NCBI GenBank assembly: GCA_023459275.1
Contig: JAEWVC010000107.1
Span: 34,981 to 98,980 of the forward strand
Origin: Bacillota bacterium
Lineage (GTDB): Bacteria; Bacillota; Clostridia; Christensenellales; Aristaeellaceae
Length of the DNA: 64,000 bases
Direction: 5' to 3'
The notes under the pieces are model-generated. The model was not told the DNA's origin. It saw only the letters and a program-made list of their open reading frames with translations, and searched no databases. Positions 1 to 8,504 of the stretch are shown here, piece by piece. How positions within the stretch are numbered: position 1 is the first letter of the stretch; each line of letters begins with the position of its first letter. The position numbers and the translations under genes were made by a program.

Positions 1-1
1 C

Positions 2-2353
2 ATCTGTGAGCAGATGTCCGACCCGGCGCTGAGCAAGGGCCTGGTGGAGCGGGAAGTTGTAAGGATTGTGACCCCGGGCACCATTGTGGATTCCTCACTT
101 TTGGAAGAACGTGAAAACCATTTCCTGCTGTGCGTATACTTGAACGGTGTGACCGCAGGACTGGCCTTTGCGGATGTGAGCACAGGGGAGTTCTTCGTGC
201 ATCAGTTGGAGCCTTACCTGAACACGCTTCAGGACGAGGTGCTGCGCATACGCCCCAGCGAAATCATCACCAACGACTTGACCACCCTGCGGGAGTATAT
301 CGGAATAGATGTCTCCTGCACAGAATACAGCCACGGGGCTTTTCAGCCCATGAAGGCCCATGAAGCGCTGATGACCCATTTTCATCTGTCCGATCTGTCG
401 CCCTTGGGGCTGAAGGAGGATTACAAGGCCGGGGCATTGGCTGCCGGGGCGCTGATGCTGTATCTTGACGAGACGCAGAAAAACGCGCTGGAGCACATCT
501 CCGGCTTGCGCATCTACCCCAGTCATCAAACCATGCTTCTGGACCGAAGCGCCAGGCGCAACCTGGAACTGACGGAAAGCCTGCGGGGCCGCACGAAGAA
601 GGGAACACTGCTTTGGCTGCTGGACCAGACCGCAACCGCCATGGGCGGGCGGCTGCTTCGAAGCTGGATCGAGCAGCCCCTGATTGACGTTGGGAAGATC
701 AACCGGCGGCTCGACGCCGTGGCGGCCCTCGCGGACCAGCACGTTCTGACCATGTCCCTGGCGGAGGAACTGGGGGGCGTATACGATATTGAGCGGCTTT
801 TGAGCCGCGTCTCCTACAAGAGCATCAGTGCCAGGGATTGCCTGGCATTGATGAGTTCGCTTAAAAAGGTACCCTCCATCAAGGAACTGCTGGCCTCCCT
901 TCAGGATAGCTCCCTGCTTGCAGAGACTCAGGGGATGCTGAACCCCATGGAAAGCCTGACGGATTTGATCGCCAGGGCCATCCATCCGGACGCGCCCCTT
1001 TCCATTACCGAAGGCGGCATCATCAGGGAGGGCTACAACCAGCGGCTGGACAGCCTGCGGGAAGCGGCCACCGGCGGCAAGCAGTGGGTGCTGGACCTGG
1101 AGGCGAGAGAACGCCAGGAAACTGGGATCAAGAACCTTCGGATACAGTACAACAGGGTTTTCGGCTATTATATTGAAGTAACGAAATCTTATTACGACCT
1201 TGTGCCCCTTCGGTATGTCCGCAAGCAAACCCTGGCCAACTGCGAGCGGTACATCACACCGGAATTGCGGGAGATCGAGCAGAAGATCGTGGGCGCCCAG
1301 GAGCAGTCCGTCCGGCTGGAACTGGAGCTTTTCACCACCATCAGGGAGCATATCGCCACCCTGATTGAGCCCATGCAGCAAACCGCGCTGGGCATCAAAA
1401 CGCTGGACGCGCTGGTTTCCCTGGCCAGGGTGGCGGGGGAGAACCATTACGTCCGTCCCGCGATGACGGAGGACGGAAAGCTAACCATTCTGGACGGGCG
1501 CCATCCTGTGGTGGAGCAGACGCTGAAGGACGGCGCTTTTGTCCCCAACGACACCTTCATGAACGGTGATGATCAGCGGATGCTCATTATCACAGGGCCT
1601 AATATGGCAGGAAAAAGCACCTACATGCGCCAGGTAGCGCTGATCGTGCTCATGGCCCATATTGGCAGCTTCGTGCCAGCCAGGGAAGCTTCCATCCCCA
1701 TTGTGGACAGGATCTTTACCAGGGTGGGCGCTTCTGACGACCTGGCCGGAGGCCAGTCCACCTTTATGGTGGAGATGTCCGAAATGGCCCATATCCTGAG
1801 GAACGCCACGTCCAAATCCCTGGTGATCCTGGATGAGATCGGCCGGGGTACCAGCACATTTGACGGGCTGTCCATCGCCTGGGCGGTGGTGGAATACCTG
1901 TGCGACAAGCAAAACGCCGGTGCAAAGACGCTGTTTGCCACCCATTACCACGAGCTTTCCGAGCTGGAAGGCAGGTTAAGCGGCGTTCAAAACTACTGTA
2001 TCTCCGTCAAGGAGCACGGAGAGGACGTGATCTTTCTGCGCAAGATCATAAAGGGCGGCGCGGACAAAAGTTTCGGGGTGCATGTGGCGCGGCTGGCCGG
2101 CGTCCCGCAGCCTGTATTGATGCGGGCTTATGAGATCCAGGCAAGGCTTGAGGCCTCGGATATCAACCAAAACACCATCGGCCAGAACATCCTGGAGGAG
2201 AACAAAAAAACAGGCAGCCAGCAGGTGGGCCTGTTCAATTTCGCGCAGACGGAACTGATGGAAGAGCTGCGCAGCATCGATGTGATGGCGCTGACACCTA
2301 TGGACGCCATCAACCATCTCTTCCGGCTTCGGGAGAAGGCACGAAAGCTATAA
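2..2353 (+). CDS. mutS: DNA mismatch repair protein MutS (5' end outside window)
   Basis: MutS is the ATPase that recognises base mismatches and small loops and recruits MutL. The reading frame is open to the left edge (codons for I-C-E-Q precede the first ATG at 14), so that ATG is internal; the text SKGLVEREVVRIVTPGT matches a stretch roughly 90 residues into typical MutS, so the mismatch-binding N-terminal part is missing only because of the window edge. Visible are the Walker A segment GPNMAGKSTYMRQ (about nt 1594-1632), the Walker B LVILDEIGRGTSTFDG and the ATPase His in FATHYHEL. The C-terminus is complete. It is followed 11 nt later by mutL, an arrangement common to many bacteria, implying co-transcription from an upstream promoter not seen here. 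Confidence 0.97.
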   Translation: MCEQMSDPALSKGLVEREVVRIVTPGTIVDSSLLEERENHFLLCVYLNGVTAGLAFADVSTGEFFVHQLEPYLNTLQDEVLRIRPSEIITNDLTTLREYIGIDVSCTEYSHGAFQPMKAHEALMTHFHLSDLSPLGLKEDYKAGALAAGALMLYLDETQKNALEHISGLRIYPSHQTMLLDRSARRNLELTESLRGRTKKGTLLWLLDQTATAMGGRLLRSWIEQPLIDVGKINRRLDAVAALADQHVLTMSLAEELGGVYDIERLLSRVSYKSISARDCLALMSSLKKVPSIKELLASLQDSSLLAETQGMLNPMESLTDLIARAIHPDAPLSITEGGIIREGYNQRLDSLREAATGGKQWVLDLEARERQETGIKNLRIQYNRVFGYYIEVTKSYYDLVPLRYVRKQTLANCERYITPELREIEQKIVGAQEQSVRLELELFTTIREHIATLIEPMQQTALGIKTLDALVSLARVAGENHYVRPAMTEDGKLTILDGRHPVVEQTLKDGAFVPNDTFMNGDDQRMLIITGPNMAGKSTYMRQVALIVLMAHIGSFVPAREASIPIVDRIFTRVGASDDLAGGQSTFMVEMSEMAHILRNATSKSLVILDEIGRGTSTFDGLSIAWAVVEYLCDKQNAGAKTLFATHYHELSELEGRLSGVQNYCISVKEHGEDVIFLRKIIKGGADKSFGVHVARLAGVPQPVLMRAYEIQARLEASDINQNTIGQNILEENKKTGSQQVGLFNFAQTELMEELRSIDVMALTPMDAINHLFRLREKARKL

Positions 2354-2364
2354 AGGAGGCATAC

Positions 2365-4371
2365 ATGCGGCCTATTGAAAAGCTGTCCGCGGAGGTCATT
2401 GGCAAAATAGCCGCCGGCGAAGTAGTGGAGCGCCCCGCTTCCGCCATCAAGGAAATGGTGGAAAACAGCATGGACGCAGGTGCCAGCGCCGTGACCATTG
2501 AGATCAGGGATGGGGGAATCAGCTATATTAGGGTCACGGACAACGGCAGCGGCATTCCCCAGCCGCAGATCCGGATGGCCTTTGAACGCCACGCCACCAG
2601 CAAGATCGTTTCGGCAGAGGATTTGCACCACGTGGAAACCCTGGGCTTCCGGGGTGAGGCGCTTGCCTCCATCGCCGCGGTGAGCCGCGTTACCTTAACC
2701 ACCCGGGTGAAGGGCGAGGAAAGCGGCGTGACGGTGGTCAACGAAGGGGGAATCATCAGGGAGATCCGGGAAGCGGCCTGCCCGGAGGGGACAACTTTTG
2801 CGGTACGCGATCTGTTCTACAATACCCCCGTGCGCCTGAAATTTTTAAAAAAACCGGCGGCTGAGGCCGCGTTTGTCTCCGATTTGGTGATGCGCCTGAT
2901 CCTGTCCAATCCCTCCGTATCCTTCCGGCTATTAAGCCAGGGGAAAACGGTGTACCACAGCCCCGGAGACGGCAAGCTGGAATCCGCCGTGTTCAGTATA
3001 TACGGCAAGGAGATGCTCAAATCCATGCGCTTTCTCTCCGGAGGTTCCCAGGGGGTGTGGGCGGAGGGGTACGTGGGCATCGGCGACAGCGCCAGGGGCA
3101 ACCGCAGCCATCAATCCTTCTTTATCAACGGGCGGTACATGAAAAGCGCGCTTTTGTCCAACGCCTTGGAGCAGGGCTGCAGGGAGCGGGTCACCATCGG
3201 CCATTTTCCCACCTGCGTGTTGCATTTGAAGATGCCCTTGGAAGCGGTGGATGTAAACGTGCATCCCAACAAACTGGAGGTCCGCTTCCAAAATGAGAAC
3301 GGTGTGTTTGAAAGTCTGCGGGACCTGATCCAGGAAGCGCTGGCCAAGGATGAAGCGCTGAGGAACATTCCTGAAATGGAACTGAATCCGGAAAAAGAGG
3401 GCACACATCCGTTTCCGAACCAGGTCATCTTGCAGGAAAAAGCAGCAAATAATGTAGAATCCGATACTAATGGACCAAATTCTATAAACAGTGATCTATC
3501 CAAGATGGACAATAGACCGAAGTATGATATTGAAACCGGCACATATGAACCAAAGTCTGATTTTCCTCAAGCCATTCATCCCCCAATTGCGATACCTGTC
3601 CGTGGGGAAGGACATGCCCCTGTGCTGCGGGAAACGTATCCGCCTATCTATAGGAAACCAGCTTTCCCCGCAACAGCGCATGATATTGGTACCATATCCT
3701 CCGCTCCTTCTGAGGACCGCCCGGCGGGTGGGGAAAGCGCCGCAACGGTTCAGGAAAAGCTGGAGGCAATCCCTGTGCTGCCTGAAAAGGATGCAAGACC
3801 CGACCTGAATATTCTGGGTGTGGTGTTTCAAACCTATATTCTTATTGAATACGGAGATCAGCTATTGCTCATTGACCAGCATGCCGCCCATGAGCGCCTT
3901 CTTTTTGATCAGATGATGCTGGCCTATGATCAGCACAAAGCCGCCCAAACGCTGCTGGCACCCCAGGTGGTGGCATTGACCCACCGGGAGCTGAACACAC
4001 TGGAGGAAAATCTGGAGGCGCTTTCGGAAACGGGCTTTGAAATCGCTCCGTTTGGGGATCATGCCATTCAGATACGGGCCGTCCCCGTGATCCTTGGGCA
4101 GCCCCAGGCAAAAAGCTTTCTCACGGAACTTTTGGATGAGTTGGAGTCCATGCGTGGCCTGAATACTCTGGAAAAGCGGCGCACAGCGATCCTACAAATG
4201 GCCTGCAAGCGCGCCGTCAAAGGGGGAGAGCGCCTTCCCCGGGTGGAGATTGAGGACCTGGTGCGCCGCGCCACGGAATCCGGCGTGACGCCTACCTGTC
4301 CCCATGGCCGGCCCCTGGTTATTTCCATCACGCGCCTGGATCTGGATAAACGGTTCAAGCGCATCCAATAG
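2365..4371 (+). CDS. mutL: DNA mismatch repair protein MutL (endonuclease type)
   Basis: MutL couples MutS to strand incision. The N-terminal GHKL ATPase shows E30 and N34 in KEMVENSMDAGA, the DNGSGI motif and the GFRGEAL lid. The C-terminal domain carries the metal-binding endonuclease signatures of MutL from bacteria without MutH: DQHAAHERLLFD (D504-D515), ACKRAVKG (C614) and CPHGRP (C645), so this protein probably nicks DNA itself. In DQHA(X)2E(X)4E the last residue is Asp rather than the usual Glu. A linker of roughly 130 residues joins the domains and its DNA (about 3440-3560) is noticeably more AT-rich than its surroundings. The start ATG follows AAAGGAGG by about 6 nt. At 668 residues the length is normal. 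Confidence 0.97.
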   Translation: MRPIEKLSAEVIGKIAAGEVVERPASAIKEMVENSMDAGASAVTIEIRDGGISYIRVTDNGSGIPQPQIRMAFERHATSKIVSAEDLHHVETLGFRGEALASIAAVSRVTLTTRVKGEESGVTVVNEGGIIREIREAACPEGTTFAVRDLFYNTPVRLKFLKKPAAEAAFVSDLVMRLILSNPSVSFRLLSQGKTVYHSPGDGKLESAVFSIYGKEMLKSMRFLSGGSQGVWAEGYVGIGDSARGNRSHQSFFINGRYMKSALLSNALEQGCRERVTIGHFPTCVLHLKMPLEAVDVNVHPNKLEVRFQNENGVFESLRDLIQEALAKDEALRNIPEMELNPEKEGTHPFPNQVILQEKAANNVESDTNGPNSINSDLSKMDNRPKYDIETGTYEPKSDFPQAIHPPIAIPVRGEGHAPVLRETYPPIYRKPAFPATAHDIGTISSAPSEDRPAGGESAATVQEKLEAIPVLPEKDARPDLNILGVVFQTYILIEYGDQLLLIDQHAAHERLLFDQMMLAYDQHKAAQTLLAPQVVALTHRELNTLEENLEALSETGFEIAPFGDHAIQIRAVPVILGQPQAKSFLTELLDELESMRGLNTLEKRRTAILQMACKRAVKGGERLPRVEIEDLVRRATESGVTPTCPHGRPLVISITRLDLDKRFKRIQ

Positions 4372-4388
4372 CAAGGAGGCGACTTTTT

Positions 4389-5327
4389 GTGGCCAAGCCT
4401 CCCCTGATCGTACTTGCCGGGCCCACGGCCAGCGGCAAGACCGCCCTGTCCATTGCTTTGGCCCATGCCTTGGGCGGCGAGATCATCGCCATGGATTCCA
4501 TGCAGGTCTACCGCGGCATGGACATCGGCACCGCCAAGCCTTCCATGGCGGAGCGGGAGGGGATCCCGCATCACATGCTGGATGTGGCAGAGCCCGGGGA
4601 TGCGTTTTCTGTAGCCGAGTATGTGGGACAGGCGAAGGTATGTATAGATGGCGTTTATCGGCGGGGGAATATACCGTTTCTTGCCGGCGGCACCGGACTG
4701 TACTTAAAGGCCCTGACATCGGTCATGACCTTGGGGGAAACCCGGGGGGATGACGCCCTGCGCAGCCATTTTGCAGCGCTTTCGGAGCAGGAAAATGGGA
4801 AAGCGCTCCTGCATGAGATGCTCCAAAAGGCCGACCCCATTACCGCGGGCCGGCTGCACCCCAACGATGTCCGGCGCGTGATACGCGCGCTGGAAGTGCT
4901 GGAGCTGACGGGGAAGCCCATCTCCGCCCAGCAGCCAAGCCCGGCGGCGGAGTGCCCGTACAGCCTGTGCATCCTGGGGCTTTCCTGGAACCGGGAGACG
5001 CTTTACCGGCGCATTGAAAAACGGGTGGATGCCATGATGGACGCGGGGCTTCTGCGGGAAATAGAAGGCCTGCTGGCGAGGGGCGTGTCCCCGGCCTGCC
5101 AGGCCATGCAGGGCCTGGGCTACAAGGAGTTGGTTCCGGTGCTTTTGAGAGGGAAGTCCCTTTCGGAAGCCGTGGAAACCATCAAACTGGGTACAAGACA
5201 CTATGCCAAGCGCCAGATGACTTGGTTTAAGCGTACCGAGGGAATCCTTTGGCTGGACGGTGAAGAACGCGGCCTTCAGGAGCGGGCGCTGGATCACATT
5301 CGGACTTTTCTTGGCCCGGACCATTAA
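4389..5327 (+). CDS. miaA: tRNA dimethylallyltransferase MiaA
   Basis: MiaA transfers a dimethylallyl group to N6 of A37 in tRNAs that read codons starting with U. The P-loop GPTASGKTAL is at the N-terminus, followed by DSMQVYRGMDIGTAKP, the substrate-binding region, and RQMTWFKR near the C-terminus, all standard for the family; 312 residues is the usual length. The start is a GTG placed 9 nt after AAGGAGG (4373-4379), which itself directly follows the mutL stop, so mutL and miaA are translated from one message. In many Firmicutes hfq follows miaA; here there is no room for it before the next gene. Confidence 0.97.
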   Translation: MAKPPLIVLAGPTASGKTALSIALAHALGGEIIAMDSMQVYRGMDIGTAKPSMAEREGIPHHMLDVAEPGDAFSVAEYVGQAKVCIDGVYRRGNIPFLAGGTGLYLKALTSVMTLGETRGDDALRSHFAALSEQENGKALLHEMLQKADPITAGRLHPNDVRRVIRALEVLELTGKPISAQQPSPAAECPYSLCILGLSWNRETLYRRIEKRVDAMMDAGLLREIEGLLARGVSPACQAMQGLGYKELVPVLLRGKSLSEAVETIKLGTRHYAKRQMTWFKRTEGILWLDGEERGLQERALDHIRTFLGPDH

Positions 5328-5349
5328 AGAGCAGCAGAAGGGCGGCGGA

Positions 5350-6597
5350 ATGATGACCGATATCGAAAAGCTGGTAAATCAGGCTCACCGGGAATGCTTT
5401 CAAGCATTTGAAGCCTTGGAGGAAACGGAGCTTGCAAACACAAAGCGCGTTTTAGAGGCGTTTTCAAAGCACCAGGTGGCGTCGCGCCATTTTGCGCCTA
5501 CCACAGGCTATGGGTACGGAGATACCGGGCGAGATACCCTGGAAGCTATCTTCGCGGACCTGTTCGGCACGGAGGCGGCCATTGTACGGCCCCATATCGC
5601 CTCCGGTACCCATGCACTTTCGCTGTGCCTGTTTGGGCTGCTGCGGCCGGGAGACCATCTCCTCTCCGCTTCCGGGAAACCCTACGATACGCTGGAGGAG
5701 ATCATCGGCCTTTCCGGAAACGCGCCGGGGTCGCTGAAGGAAATGAACGTTTCCTACAGCCACACGGAACTGGACGGGAGGGGAATGCTGGACCTTAACG
5801 CCATCCGGGCGGCCATCCGCCCCAATACGCGGGTGGTGATGGTCCAGCGCAGCCGCGGCTATGCCTGGCGCGATGCCATCGCGCCGGAAACGCTGGCACC
5901 CCTCAAGGAGCTATTGCACCTGGAGTTTCCGAAAGTTTTGCTGATGGTGGATAACTGCTACGGGGAATTTGTACAGGCCTCCGAGCCCAGCCATCATGGC
6001 GCGGATGTTGTGGCGGGCAGCCTGATCAAAAATCCCGGCGGAGGACTGGCGCCCACCGGGGGGTATATCGCAGGGACCCGGCAGGCCATTGACCGCATTG
6101 CCGCACGCCTCACCGCGCCGGGGATCGGGCTGGAGGTGGGCTCCTATGCAGGAAGCTACCAGCCATTTTATCAGGGGCTTTTCCTGGCGCCCCACACGGT
6201 GGCGCAGGCGCTGAAGACGGCCATCCTTGCCGCCCGCACCTTTGAGCTGCTGGGCATGAAGACCACGCCTTCCGCCTTTGCGCCGCGCTATGACATCATA
6301 CAGGCCATTGAGATGGGGAGCCCGGAGCGCCTGGTGGCCTTCTGCCAGGGGATCCAGGCGGCATCCCCCGTAGACAGCATGGCGGTGCCGGAACCCTGGG
6401 ATATGCCCGGGTATCAAAACCAGGTGATCATGGCCGCGGGAACGTTTGTATCCGGCGCGTCTATCGAACTGAGCGCAGACGCGCCCATGCGGGCGCCATA
6501 TATCGCCTACCTGCAGGGCGGGCTTACCTACAGCCACGGCAGGACAGCCCTGACGAAGGCTCTCATGCACATGCGGCGCATGGGGTGCCTGAATTAG
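5350..6597 (+). CDS. PLP-dependent methionine gamma-lyase family protein (YnbB/aluminium resistance type)
   Basis: This belongs to the fold-type I PLP family often annotated as aluminium resistance protein or methionine gamma-lyase family (Pfam Met_gamma_lyase), for which no reaction is firmly established. The region PTTGYGYGDTGRD near residue 45 and GSLIKNPGGGLAPTGGYIAG with the probable PLP lysine K227 are typical. The frame is open upstream inside miaA, but the ATG at 5350 (followed by a second ATG) preceded by AGAAGGGCGG is the likely start, giving 415 residues, the family length. It sits 22 nt after miaA, a neighbourhood also found in Bacillus (mutSL-miaA-hfq-ynbB), though without hfq here. 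The substrate is unknown. Confidence 0.9.
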   Translation: MMTDIEKLVNQAHRECFQAFEALEETELANTKRVLEAFSKHQVASRHFAPTTGYGYGDTGRDTLEAIFADLFGTEAAIVRPHIASGTHALSLCLFGLLRPGDHLLSASGKPYDTLEEIIGLSGNAPGSLKEMNVSYSHTELDGRGMLDLNAIRAAIRPNTRVVMVQRSRGYAWRDAIAPETLAPLKELLHLEFPKVLLMVDNCYGEFVQASEPSHHGADVVAGSLIKNPGGGLAPTGGYIAGTRQAIDRIAARLTAPGIGLEVGSYAGSYQPFYQGLFLAPHTVAQALKTAILAARTFELLGMKTTPSAFAPRYDIIQAIEMGSPERLVAFCQGIQAASPVDSMAVPEPWDMPGYQNQVIMAAGTFVSGASIELSADAPMRAPYIAYLQGGLTYSHGRTALTKALMHMRRMGCLN

Positions 6598-6658
6598 CGC
6601 CTTCCTTTCATGTTTACCCTTGCTCCCTGCATATACTTGGCAGAAGGGAGGAAGGGCC

Positions 6659-7369
6659 ATGCCAGATCAAACCTTTCCCAAGGCCCAGGTCAAGCCGATG
6701 CGGGTGGTGCGGCGCACGCCGCCAAACGGGCCGGACGCCCCGCCGCCCAAACAGCCTGAAAAATCGGATATCCAGTGGGTGAAGCCTGGCAGGAAAAGCT
6801 TCGCGGACCGGCTGACGCGCAATGTCGCCATGGCCGCGGCCATCCTGCTGTGCGTTGTGGCTTTGCGCAGCGCTGCTTTCCCGGCGGCCCAGGATGTATT
6901 TTCCGCCGTAAAGGACAGTGTGACGCTGGACCTGGATGAAACGCTTGGCAAACTGACCTTTGTCAGCACCCTTTTGCCGGAGGCCGCCCTTGTTTTTCTT
7001 GATAGCAGCGAAACAATGCAGGTTTTTGCGCCGGTGAAGGGGGATGTGGTGCATGCCTGGCGGGAGGCGGAGCCGTATATCGGGCTGCTGGGCGTTTCCC
7101 AGGATGTGCGCGCCGCCGCGGAAGGCGACGTGATGAACGTTGCCCATGGGGACAACGAGGAGCGCATCCTGCGTATCCGCCATGACAACGGGCTGGAGAC
7201 GATGTATGGCAACCTGGCGGAAAGCTATGTGTCGGAAGGGGACCATGTGTATGCCGGCGACATTTTGGGGGTTACGCAAAATGATCAGCCGGTCTATTTT
7301 GAATTGCGCAAGAACGGCCGGTCTATTGACCCCACCTCCTATCTGCGGGAAGTGGTGACCGTTCCGTGA
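6659..7369 (+). CDS. spoIVFA: SpoIVFA-like membrane protein with degenerate M23/LytM domain
   Basis: The product has 236 residues: a proline- and basic-rich cytoplasmic N-terminus, one membrane segment around residues 55-80 (from the MAAAILLCVV stretch), and a C-terminal beta-rich domain with the LytM/M23 outline (FAPVKGDVV, LRIRHDNGLETMYGNLAE, VYAGDILGV). The catalytic His and Asp residues of M23 peptidases are not in place, so it is probably a binding domain. The gene overlaps by 4 nt with a SpoIVFB-type protease. In Bacillus SpoIVFA inhibits and scaffolds SpoIVFB in the outer forespore membrane during sigma-K activation; the same role is inferred here from position and layout. The start ATG follows GGGAGGAAGG; an upstream in-frame ATG at 6620 lacks such a site. 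Confidence 0.75.
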   Translation: MPDQTFPKAQVKPMRVVRRTPPNGPDAPPPKQPEKSDIQWVKPGRKSFADRLTRNVAMAAAILLCVVALRSAAFPAAQDVFSAVKDSVTLDLDETLGKLTFVSTLLPEAALVFLDSSETMQVFAPVKGDVVHAWREAEPYIGLLGVSQDVRAAAEGDVMNVAHGDNEERILRIRHDNGLETMYGNLAESYVSEGDHVYAGDILGVTQNDQPVYFELRKNGRSIDPTSYLREVVTVP

Positions 7370-8247
7370 GAGCGCTGGAAATCAACCATACCCGCATCAG
7401 AATTCATCCGCTGGCACTTTTGACCGCCCTGGGGTTTATCGGGTTGGGGCAGGGGCTGTCGGTGCTGACGGCGCTGCTGGCCCTGTCGCTGCACGAACTG
7501 GCCCACGTGCTGGCCGCAAAGGCTTTCAGGATTCCTGTGCCTGAGGTGGAGATCACGCCTTTCGGCGGTGTTGCCCGCATGGAGGACATAAATCAGGCAA
7601 CGCCTTTTCAGCAGTTTATGGTGGCGGCGGCAGGCCCGGCCATGAGCTGGCTTTGCTGCCTTGTGTGCGCGGGTTTGCTGCAGTTGGGCTGGATGACGTA
7701 CCCGCAGTTGGAGAGCTTCCTGCGCTGGAGCCTGCTGCTGCTCTGCTTCAACCTGCTGCCTGTGCTGCCCCTGGACGGCGGAAGAATGCTGCAGGCTATT
7801 TTAACGCCCATGACCGGCTGGGAGAAGGCCATGCGCATCCTCTCCACCGCCGGGATCATCACGGGGCTTCTGATGAACGGCCTGGCCGTGTGGGGCGCCA
7901 TCCACGGCGTGGCGAACCTTTCGCTGGTTTTTGCCGGCTGCTATCTGATGTACGCCGCCAATATCTCCCGTACCAGATCAGCCGCACAGTGCATCCATTT
8001 TGTCATATCCAAAAAAATGAAGCTGGAACGGGAAAAAACGCTTCAGGTGGAATGGCTGGGGGCTTTGGGCACGCTGCGGGTGCGGGAGCTTTTCCGCAGG
8101 CTGTCGCCGGGCAAGTACCACCGGGTGGTGGTGCTCCACGAGGACGGCTTGCGGAGCATGGGGGAGTTGGATGACGGGATCCTGGTGAACGCCCTGCTGG
8201 ATACACCGGAGGAGACGCTGCAAAACCTGCTGACACCCAAAAAATGA
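7366..8247 (+). CDS. spoIVFB: SpoIVFB-like site-2 intramembrane metalloprotease (M50)
   Basis: This is a polytopic zinc protease of the S2P family. The zinc motif HELAH is at residues 43-47 in a membrane segment and the third metal ligand D137 lies in LPLDGGRML, the classical M50 pair. About 100 C-terminal residues after the membrane core resemble the CBS-like tail of SpoIVFB. The GTG start at 7366 overlaps the preceding stop codon (GTGA), indicating translational coupling to the SpoIVFA-like gene. By analogy it would cleave pro-sigma-K in the mother cell; no sigK gene is in this window, so the substrate is inferred. A bidirectional terminator follows at once. Confidence 0.85.
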   Translation: MRALEINHTRIRIHPLALLTALGFIGLGQGLSVLTALLALSLHELAHVLAAKAFRIPVPEVEITPFGGVARMEDINQATPFQQFMVAAAGPAMSWLCCLVCAGLLQLGWMTYPQLESFLRWSLLLLCFNLLPVLPLDGGRMLQAILTPMTGWEKAMRILSTAGIITGLLMNGLAVWGAIHGVANLSLVFAGCYLMYAANISRTRSAAQCIHFVISKKMKLEREKTLQVEWLGALGTLRVRELFRRLSPGKYHRVVVLHEDGLRSMGELDDGILVNALLDTPEETLQNLLTPKK

Positions 8248-8253
8248 GCACAC

Positions 8254-8295
8254 AAAAAGAACGGACAGCGCATAATGCGTTGCCCGTTCTCTTTT
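8254..8295. terminator. Bidirectional intrinsic terminator between spoIVFB and tRNA-Trp
   Basis: An imperfect hairpin (stem about 8259-8290, built on GAACGG and CCGTTC arms with inner GCAT/ATGC) is flanked by AAAAA on the left and CTTTTCT on the right. It can end spoIVFB transcripts in one direction and the tRNA transcript in the other. Confidence 0.75.
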
Positions 8296-8296
8296 C

Positions 8297-8370
8297 TGGC
8301 AGGGGCAGAAGGATTCGAACCCTCAACAAAGGTTTTGGAGACCCACGTGTTACCATTACACCATGCCCCT
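8297..8370 (-). tRNA. tRNA-Trp (anticodon CCA)
   Basis: Read on the minus strand the 74 nt fold into a full cloverleaf: 7-bp acceptor stem AGGGGCA/TGCCCCT, D arm GTGT/ACAC, anticodon loop CTCCAAA with anticodon CCA for the codon UGG, T arm with TTCGAAT loop, discriminator G and an encoded 3' CCA. The outer pair of the anticodon stem is a T-T mismatch; the other four pairs hold. It is a single-gene unit with a consensus promoter and its own terminator. Confidence 0.95.
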
Positions 8371-8388
8371 AGACACGGAACGAGAATT

Positions 8389-8417
8389 ATTATACCTGGG
8401 ACAGCATTCGCTGTCAA
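8389..8417 (-). promoter_or_regulatory. Consensus sigma-A promoter for tRNA-Trp
   Basis: On the minus strand TTGACA (8412-8417) and TATAAT (8389-8394) are separated by exactly 17 nt. Transcription should begin about 12 nt before the mature tRNA 5' end. Both hexamers are perfect, fitting a stable RNA gene. Confidence 0.92.
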
Positions 8418-8449
8418 GCTGGAATTTGCGCGGTTTCCCGAAAAGAATC

Positions 8450-8478
8450 TGGAAAACGTTTCTTTGTCATGGTATAAT
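8450..8478 (+). promoter_or_regulatory. Probable sigma-A promoter for proC
   Basis: A perfect TATAAT lies at 8473-8478, preceded with a 17-nt spacer by TGGAAA (4 of 6 matches to TTGACA). It is placed about 27 nt before the proC start. Confidence 0.65.
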
Positions 8479-8504
8479 CAGTAGCGTTGGAAGGGGGCAT
8501 ATGG

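Noticed and set aside
8275..8484. 69-codon frame over the tRNA-Trp gene
   Set aside because: The translation is the common artefact of reading across a tRNA gene from the opposite strand.
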